Assembly (NCBI RefSeq): GCF_018398875.1
Contig: NZ_JAGWDK010000006.1
Location: 186,001-250,000, forward strand
From: Bradyrhizobium sp. sGM-13
GTDB taxonomy: Bacteria; Pseudomonadota; Alphaproteobacteria; Rhizobiales; Xanthobacteraceae
Reading direction: 5' to 3'
Length of the DNA: 64,000 nucleotides
Shown: piece by piece, positions 17,876-27,789 of the stretch
How the letters are laid out: each line of letters opens with the position of its first letter
Numbering within the stretch: position 1 is the stretch's first letter
Notes under the pieces: generated by a model
Database searches by the model: none
Seen by the model: only the letters and a program-made list of their open reading frames with translations
Told to the model about the DNA's origin: nothing
Position numbers and translations under genes: made by a program

Positions 17876-18796
17876 ATGGCATTTCAGCGCAAGAAGCCTA
17901 TCGCCATCGGCGTCAAAGCACCGTATCCCGGTTTCATCGAACCGGCCCTCGCAACATCTATCGAAAAGGTACCAAGCGGCGAACGCTGGCTGCACGAAAT
18001 CAAGTTCGACGGTTACCGGGTGCAGGTCCACCTCGTGAACGAGGCGATGAAGGTCTTCACCCGGCGCGGTAACGACTGGACCAGGCGTTTCCGGAAGATT
18101 GCCGACGACGCCTGGCATATCGCCGCCGGTTCGGCGATCATCGATGGTGAGGTCGTCGTCCCCTCCGAGAACGGCACGACGGACTTTTCCGTTCTGCAGA
18201 ATGAGCTCAAGGGTAAGTCGAAAAAGATCGTGCTTGTCGCATTCGACCTGCTCTACCTCGATGGCTATGACCTACGGAAGCTGCCGCTGATTGAGCGCAA
18301 GGTGCACTTGAAGAAGACGATTGACGGCACCGACATCCAGTTCAGCGAGAGCTTCGAGGTCGATGGAGCGGAAATGCATGCCCACGCCTGCAAAGTCGGA
18401 CTTGAGGGCGTCGTCTCCAAGGTGCGCGACAGCGCGTATATCTCCGGCAGGGGCAACAACTGGGTCAAGAAAACCTGTGCCCAGCGCGAGACGCTGACCA
18501 TCGCTGGGTTCGCGCTCGACGGCAACAAGTGGGACGGAATTTACGTCGGCCGGCGCAAGGGCGAGGATCTGATCTACGCCGGCAAGGTCGACCACGGCTT
18601 CGACAAGATCTCAGCGGCAGCACTACGCAAGCGACTGACGCCGCTGATCCGCAAGACTCAGCCCTACACCAAGCGCATCGCGCACAAAGGCATTTGGGTC
18701 GAGCCGGAGTTACTAGCCGAGATCGAGTACCGCGCCAAATCCGCCGAGGGCAAGGTGCGTCATCCCTTCTTCAAGGGCCTGCGGGAGGACCTGTGA
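17876..18796 (+). CDS. ATP-dependent DNA ligase, stand-alone LigD ligase-domain type
   Basis: 306 residues covering the adenylation and OB domains only. Motif I is EIKFDGYR, with the AMP-accepting Lys near residue 43. Further motifs: TRRGNDWT (Ia), DGEVVVP (III), FDLLYLDG (IIIa), EGVVSK (IV) and WVKKTC (V). Family members seal nicks and ends in Ku/LigD non-homologous end joining. The polymerase and phosphoesterase domains of full LigD are absent and no Ku gene is in the window, so it is probably an accessory ligase. GGCGAGGAG precedes the ATG. It overlaps the next gene by 1 nt (TGATG). Confidence 0.93.
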   Translation: MAFQRKKPIAIGVKAPYPGFIEPALATSIEKVPSGERWLHEIKFDGYRVQVHLVNEAMKVFTRRGNDWTRRFRKIADDAWHIAAGSAIIDGEVVVPSENGTTDFSVLQNELKGKSKKIVLVAFDLLYLDGYDLRKLPLIERKVHLKKTIDGTDIQFSESFEVDGAEMHAHACKVGLEGVVSKVRDSAYISGRGNNWVKKTCAQRETLTIAGFALDGNKWDGIYVGRRKGEDLIYAGKVDHGFDKISAAALRKRLTPLIRKTQPYTKRIAHKGIWVEPELLAEIEYRAKSAEGKVRHPFFKGLREDL

Positions 18797-19002
18797 TGGA
18801 CATCTACGACGATGCCGAATGGACGGCGATGGTTATAGACGACCTCCGGGCTGCGATCGAACATGGCCGCTCGATCGAAGAGGTGGCTGAATTTTATGCC
18901 GTGTGGGGCACCGTGGATGAAGTCGCCCGTAAGGCCAAAGAACTCGGCTTGTGCCCGCCGGATGGCAAAATGACGGCGCATCCCGAAAATGACCGACCAT
19001 GA
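18796..19002 (+). CDS. Small hypothetical protein coupled to ligase
   Basis: 68 residues: MDIYDDAEWTAMVIDDLRAA, then SIEEVAEFYAVWGTVDEVARKAKELGLC in outline. Start overlaps the ligase stop. The helix-turn-helix-like GTVDEVARKAKELG stretch could bind DNA, but this is only a pattern. I recall the same small gene beside ligases in other rhizobia. Confidence 0.68.
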   Translation: MDIYDDAEWTAMVIDDLRAAIEHGRSIEEVAEFYAVWGTVDEVARKAKELGLCPPDGKMTAHPENDRP

Positions 19003-19326
19003 TCTCAGGGACAAGCCGGACAGAGGTCCAAGCATCTTGCGAATTGCCCCTTTTTGACGCCTTGGTCGATCTGCCGGCGTTGGGCAGGTCAGGTAAAGCA
19101 TACGCGCACGGCCAAGAGCGGAAGACCCGACGGCGACCTCCCAAAGGCCGCTAAGCCCCAAGAGCGACTAAACTCCGCATCGCAGCGAAATGACGCGATG
19201 TGCCAACAGGTGACATTCGGAATGAAAATGCCGCAGGCCCTGCGCACGGACGCTGCGCTGCTTGAGGCAAAGACGGAAGAGAGGTATATTGGAGGTTCTT
19301 CTTCCCGCGATTTTGGGGGGAGCGCG

Positions 19327-22300
19327 ATGGCACCCGGTACTGGAAAGAGTCGTTCAGCTCTCTGGCACTATCGGAGTTCATATCAGCTGCTCGCTCTTGT
19401 GGCGCTCGTGTCCTGGCTCCTGCGTCCTGAGACCGGTTTGGCCATGCCGCCTCAGTACGAAAAGGGCGGCACCGGCTGGGATAGGAAGACCATTGCATCG
19501 ACTTCCAACTGGGGTAATCGCCGTGGGCAGGCACTGGGAGAGGCGGCGCGGCCGGCAAACCTATCGCAGCTGTCGCTAGGCGTTACGCGTCAGGCTCTCG
19601 AGAGTCCTGCGAGCGCGGGCGGTGGCTCAGGAGTTTCGAGCAACGGGCGTGGTTATGCCAGCTTCAAGTTAACAATTCCGGTTGCGCGACTACCCGGCCG
19701 TGGTCTCGATTTGGCGCTCGATCTCCACTTTGACTCGCATGTTTGGCACCGCGCTGGTCGGACTATGGTCTTCGACGTCGGCGCAGACTGGCCGGCACCC
19801 GGGTTCCAGTTGGGGTTCGGAAGTATTATCCAATTCCCTAACGGGTTGCCGTGCCCGCATTGCAAATTGATCAGCCGCTTGATCGAGCCCGATGGTACGT
19901 CACGTCCGACTGTCCTGGATTTTGAAGGCAAGAACGCGATCAATAACAAGGATGAACGAACCTACCGCACAACCGACGGCAGCCTAATTGACTACACTGT
20001 CCAATTCGACGGGAGCCAGGTTCTTTTCGCTGTTGCAAAGTATCCGAACGGCATGGAAATCCACTACAGGGCCAAATCGGTCATCGACGAAGGAATCATT
20101 TTCCCCACGCGGATCATCGACGTGAATGGCAACGTCATCGTAATCGACTATCGCTCCAATCGCGCGCCGCAGATCGAAACAATTTACGACACAGTCGGTC
20201 GAGCCGTGCGGTTCCACTATGATACAAAGGAGCGTCTGACAGCGATCACTGCACCCGGTTATGGAGACCGAGATCGACGCACGCTCGCCCGCCTCCACTA
20301 TGCAGAGATTGATCTCAATCTTGAGAATGCCTTTGCCGCTCCGTTGCAGGCGGTAGCACACACGTGCAAGAGCCCGGCAGTAGGTGAGCGACGCAAACCC
20401 TGTCCCGTGCAGGTGATCGACGCGGTAGTCTATCCTGGCACCCGAACTGGTTACTGGTTTGGTGATGCCTACTCCAGCTACGGCATGCCGACCAAGGTCA
20501 GTGAACGGCGGAACATGGATCTTGTGGCCAGCTCGCTCAATGAGCAGGGCTCGATTTCCCTCGGGCTCATGACACGTGAGCGATCTTACGACGACTATCC
20601 ATTGGTCCCAAGCGGCCTGGCCGACGCGCCGGCCTATACAACGATGACAGAGAAATGGACCGGCATGGACGCACCGCCGCCGGTGACGCGGTTCCAAACG
20701 GATCCGATTAAACGGACTTCGACGATCACACGGCCCGACGGCACTCGCATCGTACAAACCGCATATTCGCGACCCTCCCAGTTTGACGACGGGCTCCCAG
20801 CTTTGGAAGAGGTCTTTGACACCAACCAGCAGCGGCTGCGATCGACTACCAAGGTCTGGCAGCAGGGGGATGCTAACGGCTACTATTCTCCGCGGATCAA
20901 GCAGATTGTGCGTACCGACGAGGCGGATCAGAAAACGGCAACTGAATACGACTATGGTCCGTGGCATAATCAAGTTGAGACCACGCGGGAGCTCGACTAT
21001 GGGGGTGGGAAGATCCTGCGCGGAACCAGGATAAGTTACGAGACTGATTGGCACTACCGCAGCCGTCATATATTCAACCTGCCCAAGGTTGTGGAGGTCT
21101 TCGCCGGTTCGCCGGGAGTTGCGGCGATCGAATCCAAGACCGAGTTTAGCTATGACGAGGTCGCATTGCTGCCGGCACGAGCGACACGCGGTCGTGATGA
21201 GCGCTATACGAGAGGCCTCGACTATGACCCAGAGACTAGGCGACGAGGCCTGATAACCAAAGTTCGGCGCTATGCCGATGCTGCGAACCCAAGCACCTCT
21301 GTGGTCCAGGATGAGGATCACCTATACGACGAGACGGGCAATCTCATTTACATCTACGGATCGGCCTGCTGCCAACAGATCCATTTCGTATTCGAGCCTG
21401 CCACGCAATATGCGTGGCCATCGCGGATCGCCCGCGGTTCTGGCGATCCGAACTCCCCGGTGCGGCTCGAAGAGAGCTTCCGATACGATTTCGGAACCGG
21501 CCTCACGATCGCAACCACGGATTTTGATGGCCGCATCACCGAAATGAGACACTTTCCGGATTCGCTTCGACTGGCCTCCACGAGCTTTCCGAGGACCGCC
21601 CAGGCTCCGTCACTACCAAACATCCTCTACGAGTACGATGATGTGGCGATGACGATTGGGTGGGGCGCTGTTGCGAAACCGCCTGGTGCCGCACCGATTG
21701 TGGCAGCCGAGGCGAGCACGACCTACAACGGTTTAGGTCTGCCCCGGGAAACGCGAGTTCGCGCGAATGACGGGGGGTGGGATGTCGTCGAGCTGCGCTA
21801 TGATGCGCTCGGCCGGCTGGAACGTCGGTCATTTCCATTTCGGGGAGGACTTGGGCAGCACTGGATCGTCCAGACATATGACGCGCTCGATCGCCTCACG
21901 AGCCGCGCAGAACCAGGCGATGGTTTAAGCAATGCGAGCAGTCGGTTGTTTTACAACGAGACCAATCGGCCGACTGGCGCGACAGCAGGTTTCGGGCAGA
22001 CAATTCGTCTGGTAGATCCGATCGGCCGCGAAACGTGGATGCTCAGTGACGCCTTGGGCCGCGTCCAGGAACTCGTCCAGCCAGACCCCGCTGGAGAAGG
22101 CTCGGTCTTCGCGGGCATGCCGCTCCTCACCCGCTATAGCTACGATGCCCAATACCTCCAGGTGAACCAGGGAAGCCAAGAGCAAAGATTTCGCTACGAT
22201 TCGCTGGGCCGCCTGACGCATCAGGCGATGCCGGGGAGAGACGCGGTATTCGATGGACCTGATGGCAAAAAATACAGCGATGTCTTCGTCTATGATCAAT

Positions 22301-24624
22301 TCTCAAATCTGGTTAGCCGCCGGGACGCGCGCAATAGTGGCGAGAACTACATCTATGACGACGATCCGCTGAGACGGCTGAAGCGCATCGAGCTTGCGGG
22401 GGGCGCCGGGGTGGTGCTTAACCGGCCTGGATCGCCATCCGCAGCAGCACAGAACGTCAGCTACGAATACATGACTTCGGGTAATGTGCGACGCATACAC
22501 AAGATCACGACCCCTGGGGTCGTCGAGGAGATCTACAATTATGACCGAGAGGGACGGCTTGAAGTCCTGAGCCGTATTCCGGCGAACCGACCGAATTTTC
22601 CACTCGACATACGTTATGGCTACGACGAGTTTGGCCGTTTAACGGTCAAACGCTATCCGGCACAGTTCGGAGTGGCGCTTGGGAAGAGCGTGACTTACGA
22701 GTACGGGCGGGACAGCAGGCCCCAAACCGTGAAAGTCAATGGGGAGCCGATTGCTGCCAACATAGTTTACAACGCGAGCGGCCAAATCAGCGGTATGAGT
22801 TTGGGACCGAACGGGCCAAGACCTGTACAGGAGACGAATGACTATTACGCCAACGGACGGATGCTCAGTCAGACGATCAAGCGAGGCGGAAATCAACTCT
22901 TCTGGGCTCATTATGACTACTCTGCGGCAGGTCAGCTGTTTCTCCAACTTGAGAACAACGATGCCAATATTCGGCGCTATACTTATGATGCGCTCGGGCG
23001 ACTGAAGACTGTTGCCGGGGGACCCCACGCTGCTCCATCCCACATTCGCGGCTACCCATCCCACATTCCCGGCTACAGCTACGATGACCTTGGACGGTTA
23101 ATCCCCGTTGTCGTGGGATCCCATGCTTCTGCCGAATGGAATCAGACTTATAGCTACGACCAATATGGCAACCGGATAGGTACCCACGCTGCGGGCGTGA
23201 TCTCCGGGGGTGCGCAGGCGCCGGCTGACGGGATTACCCAGTTGGCGGTGTCTCCCTCCACCGGGCGAATAGAGAGCCCCGGCTTCGGGTACGATCGGGC
23301 GGGCAGAATTACGCGTGCTCAGCGGTTGGATGGTGTTTGGCAGCTGTTCGACTACGACCGCAGAGGCAGGTTGGTCTCTGTCACCGATACCGGTGCCCCA
23401 TGCGGATACCCCATCTGTTTCCCCGATGATTCCTCTACGGAAATCTACCGCTATGGGGCCGACGGACATCGGGTGGTCACTGAAAACGCGAAGATCGTCG
23501 GTGTTGGCGCTTCACAGACATCCATTCTTTTGAACTCGCGAGTCTACCATGTGTGGGACGATCAGTCGGTCATTGCTGACTACACCGAGACCCAGGGCTC
23601 TGCGTGGGCTCCACGCTTGACGCGGAGTTATGTCTACCTTGGCTCGCGGTTGCTCGCCACGTTCGAACCAGGTCCCACAGGCGAGATGGTGCGCTACTAT
23701 CATCCGGACCGGCTCCACACCCGACTGATCACCAGTCCAGCAGAAGATGCGACCATCAGTCAGTCAGTCCTGCCGTTTGGAACGCCATTGGATAGGGGGC
23801 CGCCCGGAACTACGAACCGCTATTTTACCAACTATGAGCGAAGCCCGGTGACGGGACTGGACTACGCAATCAACCGATACTACGCTCCCGCGTTGGGCCG
23901 CTTTACACAACCTGATCCACGTTCCGGTGTACAAGATTCCAACGGTTACACGTATGCCCATAACGACCCAATTAATCTGACTGATCCACTGGGGCTAAGG
24001 GAGTGCGACGGGCAGCGCTGCGTTGAGGTGAGTAATGGTGTCAGGACGATCTACGACCAAGCCACCGGACGAATAATTAACGAAGAGAATCTCGAAACAG
24101 GAGAGATAACCGTTTACGCACCCCCCCGTGACAGACCAGAAACAGAAACAGAAACAACAGTTGTCCGACCCCCTCCCTCAATGAGGGAGCGAGTTGAACC
24201 GGCAGAGCGCACCGCCGAGGGGCGGAGGGAAGGAGGTCGCCCTGCAGGACGCACTGCTCCAGGACGCGCTAAAGCCAAACGAAGTGCAAACGTAGCAAGG
24301 CAGTATGCGATCGAACTTGGTTCTTATGAGGTCGAACGATACCTATGGCAGCAAAGCTGCTTAGCCGCCTTCAGCCAAAAATATGAAGAGCGCCGACAAC
24401 AAGCGATCGATCCAATAAGGAAAGAGATCGCAACGCAGGCGGCGGTCATCACAGGTCTTGCAACTCTGGCGGATCCCTTTCTCAGCGAAACCGGTATTCC
24501 AAGAATAGTAAAAGCGCTCGCTGTTGCGTACGGGGCAGCGGGCTACCTGTTAGCGTCGGACATCGTTTCGTTCACCATGTTTCAGTCTAACTTTTCAATA
24601 GTAGTTAACCCACCATGCCGATGA
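19327..24624 (+). CDS. Secreted RHS-repeat protein (second RHS)
   Basis: 1765 residues from ATG 19327, preceded by GGGGGGA. The frame opens 273 bp earlier but that part lacks a signal and reads poorly. A hydrophobic N-terminal segment (LLALVALVSWLL, about residues 18-30) suggests export. The body is YD/RHS repeats (for example YDALGRLERRSF, YDSLGRLTHQAM). The RHS core near 1496-1554 reads GLDYAINRYYAPALGRFTQP and ends DPINLTDPLGL. The unique tail of about 210 residues starts with CDGQRCVEV, passes through a Pro/Thr/Glu linker and ends in a hydrophobic helical region (about 1715-1750). No SpvB or FG-GAP part, unlike the RHS at 1.6-8.7 kb. Toxin activity of the tail is possible but unrecognised. 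Confidence 0.92.
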   Translation: MAPGTGKSRSALWHYRSSYQLLALVALVSWLLRPETGLAMPPQYEKGGTGWDRKTIASTSNWGNRRGQALGEAARPANLSQLSLGVTRQALESPASAGGGSGVSSNGRGYASFKLTIPVARLPGRGLDLALDLHFDSHVWHRAGRTMVFDVGADWPAPGFQLGFGSIIQFPNGLPCPHCKLISRLIEPDGTSRPTVLDFEGKNAINNKDERTYRTTDGSLIDYTVQFDGSQVLFAVAKYPNGMEIHYRAKSVIDEGIIFPTRIIDVNGNVIVIDYRSNRAPQIETIYDTVGRAVRFHYDTKERLTAITAPGYGDRDRRTLARLHYAEIDLNLENAFAAPLQAVAHTCKSPAVGERRKPCPVQVIDAVVYPGTRTGYWFGDAYSSYGMPTKVSERRNMDLVASSLNEQGSISLGLMTRERSYDDYPLVPSGLADAPAYTTMTEKWTGMDAPPPVTRFQTDPIKRTSTITRPDGTRIVQTAYSRPSQFDDGLPALEEVFDTNQQRLRSTTKVWQQGDANGYYSPRIKQIVRTDEADQKTATEYDYGPWHNQVETTRELDYGGGKILRGTRISYETDWHYRSRHIFNLPKVVEVFAGSPGVAAIESKTEFSYDEVALLPARATRGRDERYTRGLDYDPETRRRGLITKVRRYADAANPSTSVVQDEDHLYDETGNLIYIYGSACCQQIHFVFEPATQYAWPSRIARGSGDPNSPVRLEESFRYDFGTGLTIATTDFDGRITEMRHFPDSLRLASTSFPRTAQAPSLPNILYEYDDVAMTIGWGAVAKPPGAAPIVAAEASTTYNGLGLPRETRVRANDGGWDVVELRYDALGRLERRSFPFRGGLGQHWIVQTYDALDRLTSRAEPGDGLSNASSRLFYNETNRPTGATAGFGQTIRLVDPIGRETWMLSDALGRVQELVQPDPAGEGSVFAGMPLLTRYSYDAQYLQVNQGSQEQRFRYDSLGRLTHQAMPGRDAVFDGPDGKKYSDVFVYDQFSNLVSRRDARNSGENYIYDDDPLRRLKRIELAGGAGVVLNRPGSPSAAAQNVSYEYMTSGNVRRIHKITTPGVVEEIYNYDREGRLEVLSRIPANRPNFPLDIRYGYDEFGRLTVKRYPAQFGVALGKSVTYEYGRDSRPQTVKVNGEPIAANIVYNASGQISGMSLGPNGPRPVQETNDYYANGRMLSQTIKRGGNQLFWAHYDYSAAGQLFLQLENNDANIRRYTYDALGRLKTVAGGPHAAPSHIRGYPSHIPGYSYDDLGRLIPVVVGSHASAEWNQTYSYDQYGNRIGTHAAGVISGGAQAPADGITQLAVSPSTGRIESPGFGYDRAGRITRAQRLDGVWQLFDYDRRGRLVSVTDTGAPCGYPICFPDDSSTEIYRYGADGHRVVTENAKIVGVGASQTSILLNSRVYHVWDDQSVIADYTETQGSAWAPRLTRSYVYLGSRLLATFEPGPTGEMVRYYHPDRLHTRLITSPAEDATISQSVLPFGTPLDRGPPGTTNRYFTNYERSPVTGLDYAINRYYAPALGRFTQPDPRSGVQDSNGYTYAHNDPINLTDPLGLRECDGQRCVEVSNGVRTIYDQATGRIINEENLETGEITVYAPPRDRPETETETTVVRPPPSMRERVEPAERTAEGRREGGRPAGRTAPGRAKAKRSANVARQYAIELGSYEVERYLWQQSCLAAFSQKYEERRQQAIDPIRKEIATQAAVITGLATLADPFLSETGIPRIVKALAVAYGAAGYLLASDIVSFTMFQSNFSIVVNPPCR

Positions 24625-24655
24625 TTAATTGAACCTTTTTTTGTTATCTGAGCGC

Positions 24656-24956
24656 GTGTATCCCGGCACCTCACCTGGCGAGCACCGCACCGGCATCGCC
24701 GCGACATTCGAGGAAGCGCGCGCCAGTTTCGAGCGAGCATGGCGGACGCTCGCGGCAAAGCCGGACCAAGGCTGACTGTCAGGCGTGGCGCGATCAGCGC
24801 GATTGGACGTTATGGAAATACCAGATGCACGACGCCCGCCTGCCGCTGCCGACCCAGAGGCCGGAGGGGATCGCGCACTGCTTCTGCGGCCAGACCATCA
24901 CCAGCGTCACGCTCGGCCAACACGTTCTCGCGGCACGCCGGGCGATTGGCGCATGA
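24656..24956 (+). pseudogene. Degenerate paralogue of the 14921-15375 gene pair
   Basis: Starts mid-protein with YPGTSPGEH (compare YPGSNPGEQ), then FEEARASFERAW. A frameshift falls around 24765-24780, after which CQAWRDQRDWTLWKYQMHD (compare FQAWRDQQDWTARKYAMWE) follows. It continues in frame to a Cys pair (HCFCGQTITS) and stops at TGA 24954. The N-terminus is missing. It abuts the end of the RHS gene. It shows that the FQAWRDQ domain and the Cys-rich domain can be one protein. Confidence 0.7.
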
Positions 24957-25236
24957 GACCAAGTGCAAAATTAGTAAGCGCGCCCGCCGCAGAAGCCTGT
25001 GTGGTCTAGCGGCCGCCCTGCGCTTCACCGCTCTCGCGCTTGCCGCTTGGTGACACGCGTTTATAGCGACAACGCAACTTCGGAACGACTATCCACCTAG
25101 CGATGCGCACCGCTCTTGCCCGTTTGGGCATGCGCCCATTGGCCAGAACCAAGCGATGCAAGGCGCGTCGGAAAACCCCGGCTGCACCAGTGGTGCATGT
25201 TCTTGGCTTTTCTTGCCCGGCCTAATCATGACGCAG
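24957..25236. other. Intergenic stretch, no gene seen
   Basis: About 280 bp containing only short frames. The position next to the integrase makes it a place to look for an attachment site, but I cannot identify one or a tRNA gene. Confidence 0.3.
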
Positions 25237-25278
25237 AAGCCCGCCCTGGAGTCAATCGGGGCGGGCTTACACTTTTTT
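25237..25278 (+). terminator. Strong hairpin with T-run
   Basis: Perfect 10-bp stem aagcccgccc / gggcgggctt with a 12-nt loop, followed by acactttttt on the plus strand. It sits 8 bp beyond the integrase stop. The T-run faces plus-strand transcripts, so it may end readthrough from the RHS side. The stem could also serve the convergent integrase transcript. Confidence 0.65.
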
Positions 25279-25285
25279 GAGACGA

Positions 25286-26695
25286 TCAGGCGGCGATGCG
25301 GATCAGCGGCTCCAGATCATCAAGCGACTTGCCGGCAATGATCCGGCGCAAGGCGACGTCGAGCTGATCAAGCACCGCGCGCTTTTGCTTGAGCTGCTTT
25401 GAAAGGTTGCAGACCTTGCCGGTCACCGTCGGCAGCGCTCTGCCGGTGTCCTCGTCCTTTAAGATGGTGTGGTCGAGACACCGTGCGATCCAGCCTTCGG
25501 GGCAGCCAATCTCGCCGGCCAGGGTAGCGGCTGTGCGCCGCAGATCGTGCGGCGTGAAGGGCGCGAGCCCGAGCAATTCACAGATGCCCTTGCTCTGCTT
25601 GGTGCCGCGCAGCGCGGTCGCCATGACTCTCCGGTTCATCGGCTTATCGCCGAGCGGGCTGGCGAATAGATGCTGCTCGTCGCCGAGCGACTTGGCCTCG
25701 GCAATCACCTCCCGCGCGAGGCTGTTGAGCGGCTGCTTGATCACCCGCCGCATTTTCACCCGCTTGAGCGGAATGACGATGTGCGGCATCGGCAGATCAA
25801 TCAATTCGTCGCGGCGGCCACCGAGTATTTCCGCCGAGCGCAGCATCGTGGTCAGCGCCAGCTTGATCGCGAGCCGCGTGCGGCGGTCCCATGGCATCAG
25901 ATCGTCGTCGTCGAGGCCGTGCCAGAGCGTGCGTATCTCGGCCTCGGAAAGATAGCGCTGGCGCGGACGCTCCTTGAGCTTGCCGAGTTTGAGAAAGGGC
26001 TGGCAGGTCGGCGGCAGATAATCCTGCTCGGCTTCGGCGGCCCAATTGTACAGGCCGGAAACCGCGCGGCGCATGTGGCGGGCCCGGCTCAACGAGGCCT
26101 TGCCGAACTTGCCCTCGACGATGTCCTTCGATAGTCCCGCAACGTCCTGCCGGGTCACTTCGACGGCGCGCTTGCGGCCGAGCCGTGGCTTGACCAGATT
26201 GTTGAGATGACCGGCCATGCCCTTCCAGCTTTCGATCCGGGGCCGGCGCTCGCCGTCTTCCTTAAGCTCCAGCTGCTTCATCCATTCGATCCGCAGCTCG
26301 ATCAGCTCTGCGACCGTCTTGTTGTGCTTGGTCGCGGTCGTCAGCTCCTGCCGGCGCTGCTCGGCAACGTTGACGCCGCCGTGATCGGTCTGTCCCTTGA
26401 GATGATAGGCGGCGGCGCGGGCTTTGACCGGCGTGCACTCCCTCGGATCGAAGGTGCCGATCTTGATGCTGCGCTGTTTGCCGCCGGTGGTTTCGTTGCG
26501 GTAGCGGAAATGGAAGTTCGCCGAGCGCGGCGATACGTCAACGTAGAAGCCCTCGCACTCGGTGTCGAAGAACTTGGTGCGCTTGGCGACCTTGAGTCGG
26601 CAGACATCGGGATTGATATAGACGCGGGTTTCGACCAGGGCGCTGGCGGCGGGGCGGCCCTTGCGCCGGCCCGGGATCGAGGCAATGTTATTCAC
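25286..26695 (-). CDS. Tyrosine recombinase/integrase lacking the catalytic Tyr
   Basis: 469 residues with an N-terminal arm-binding region (beta-rich, FHFRYRNETTGGKQRSIKIG), a core-binding helical domain and a catalytic domain. Catalytic residues seen: Arg in TMLRSAEILGG (about 285), HDLRRTAAT (His and Arg, about 382) and a late His in CLDHTI (about 411). At the expected nucleophile position, in VTGKVCNLSKQL, residue 429 is Cys (codon TGC, 25411-25409), and no Tyr occurs after CLDHTI. Related integrases as I recall have VY at that point. Strand-cleavage activity is therefore doubtful unless this is a sequencing error. Probably the integrase of the element holding the AlpA operon. Confidence 0.88.
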   Translation of the reverse strand: MNNIASIPGRRKGRPAASALVETRVYINPDVCRLKVAKRTKFFDTECEGFYVDVSPRSANFHFRYRNETTGGKQRSIKIGTFDPRECTPVKARAAAYHLKGQTDHGGVNVAEQRRQELTTATKHNKTVAELIELRIEWMKQLELKEDGERRPRIESWKGMAGHLNNLVKPRLGRKRAVEVTRQDVAGLSKDIVEGKFGKASLSRARHMRRAVSGLYNWAAEAEQDYLPPTCQPFLKLGKLKERPRQRYLSEAEIRTLWHGLDDDDLMPWDRRTRLAIKLALTTMLRSAEILGGRRDELIDLPMPHIVIPLKRVKMRRVIKQPLNSLAREVIAEAKSLGDEQHLFASPLGDKPMNRRVMATALRGTKQSKGICELLGLAPFTPHDLRRTAATLAGEIGCPEGWIARCLDHTILKDEDTGRALPTVTGKVCNLSKQLKQKRAVLDQLDVALRRIIAGKSLDDLEPLIRIAA

Positions 26696-26773
26696 GGTTC
26701 TAACTCCTGTCAGGGTTGGGATCAGCCGGGTTCTTGGCTTGCGGGGCGGCCCTTGGGAGGGCCCCGGAGGCTT

Positions 26774-26793
26774 AAGAGCCCGGCTCTTTTTTT
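26774..26793 (+). terminator. Short hairpin plus T-run upstream of the integrase
   Basis: aagagc / gctctt with a 3-nt loop followed directly by a T-run, on the plus strand. It lies in the leader of the minus-strand integrase, so it would insulate that promoter from plus-strand transcription. Short stem, so modest confidence. Confidence 0.4.
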
Positions 26794-27023
26794 GGGAAAA
26801 CGGCGGGCATTGGCCGATAAGGCTAAATCAAGAAAGCCCTATAAATAAGGGTACTTCTTTGTGCGCCCGTGTACTTCCCAGTACCAAAATATAGACGTGT
26901 AATCCTGACGCCCGACCCCGCCTTGGCTGCCGATCTCCGCAAAAATACAGTTTCAGCCACGCTGGGGCACTTGAGTCCCCACACCTAGGGTAGGGGGAAT
27001 CTTCTCCTGACCTGGAGACCTGC

Positions 27024-27134
27024 ATGTTTAGCAAGTACACCTTTGGCGCCCGCAGCTATGGCCACAACAAGCCGGGTCATCGAGAGGTCCGACCGATGAA
27101 ATTGAAACAGTGGGAGCGATTCTGCGGCAGATGA
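27024..27134 (+). CDS. Possible 36-residue ORF
   Basis: MFSKYTFGARSYGHNKPGHR onward, with GGAG 8 nt before the ATG. Basic and aromatic. No homologue recognised. It is listed because the ribosome-binding site is good and the stretch from 26696 to 27283 is otherwise empty. Confidence 0.25.
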   Translation: MFSKYTFGARSYGHNKPGHREVRPMKLKQWERFCGR

Positions 27135-27200
27135 AGCGGAACAAGAAGCTACGCAGGCGCGTGCTGATCGCGAAACAGCCACTGCCCGTCCGGTGATGGG

Positions 27201-27268
27201 CTGTTCAGGAAGGCACGGACGCACGTGAATCCCCAGTAGCCGCCGGTGATAGCTACACGATCCACTTC
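27201..27268. repeat. Direct repeat copy 1
   Basis: Shares a 23-bp identical run with 28092-28114 (tgttcaggaaggcacggacg plus cac), then a less conserved spacer, then agtagccgcc.gtgatag.tacac. Copy 1 ends just upstream of the ribosome-binding site of the zinc-ribbon gene at 27284. Confidence 0.8.
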
Positions 27269-27283
27269 ATAGGAGAGTACAAC

Positions 27284-27658
27284 GTGGGAACATCAACCGA
27301 TGCACACTGCTCCGCCTGCGGGTACGACACATTCCTGATGCTCGGAGGGGGCATGTCTAACCACACAACGTACGCAGCCTGGCCGGTGAGCTGTAAGACG
27401 TGCGCAGCAGTCACGACGGCCAATTTCAAGGAGTCGCCGTTAGTCTGCCGATCATGCAAGAGCCAAGACGTTACTTCACCCACCGACCTTCGGTGGTGGA
27501 AAGGTGACGGCAATGTCATCGAGAGTTGGCTTATGGGGTTGGCAAGGGACGACGCCCTGACGCTGACTAACGGCCACTATCGCTGTCCCAAGTGCGACGA
27601 ATTTGAACTGCGTTTCGGTACAAATGCCGCTGGACACCCCATAAGGATGTGGGACTGA
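27284..27658 (+). CDS. Zinc-ribbon hypothetical protein
   Basis: 124 residues from GTG 27284 (AGGAG 8 nt upstream). Three Cys pairs: HCSACGYD (C-x-x-C), SCKTC plus a later VCRSC, and YRCPKCDEF. The centre reads LGGGMSNHTTYAAWPVSCKT. The Cys arrangement suggests one or two zinc ribbons. The protein is soluble with no catalytic motif seen. It is bracketed by two direct repeats about 890 bp apart, together with the minus-strand gene at 27790. Function unknown. Confidence 0.72.
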   Translation: MGTSTDAHCSACGYDTFLMLGGGMSNHTTYAAWPVSCKTCAAVTTANFKESPLVCRSCKSQDVTSPTDLRWWKGDGNVIESWLMGLARDDALTLTNGHYRCPKCDEFELRFGTNAAGHPIRMWD

Positions 27659-27789
27659 CAATGTCCGCCTGACCTAATCGCCGCTGGATGAAGTCAATCC
27701 CTGACCAGACCAGCAAAATGGCGCAACGCTGATCCACGCTCTTCGGATGTTACAGTTGACTCGCGATAAGTGGGGCGTCGGCATGGTTT

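Noticed and set aside
19984..21321. 445-codon minus-strand frame inside the second RHS gene
   Set aside because: Antisense shadow of an RHS-repeat frame with clear YD repeats.
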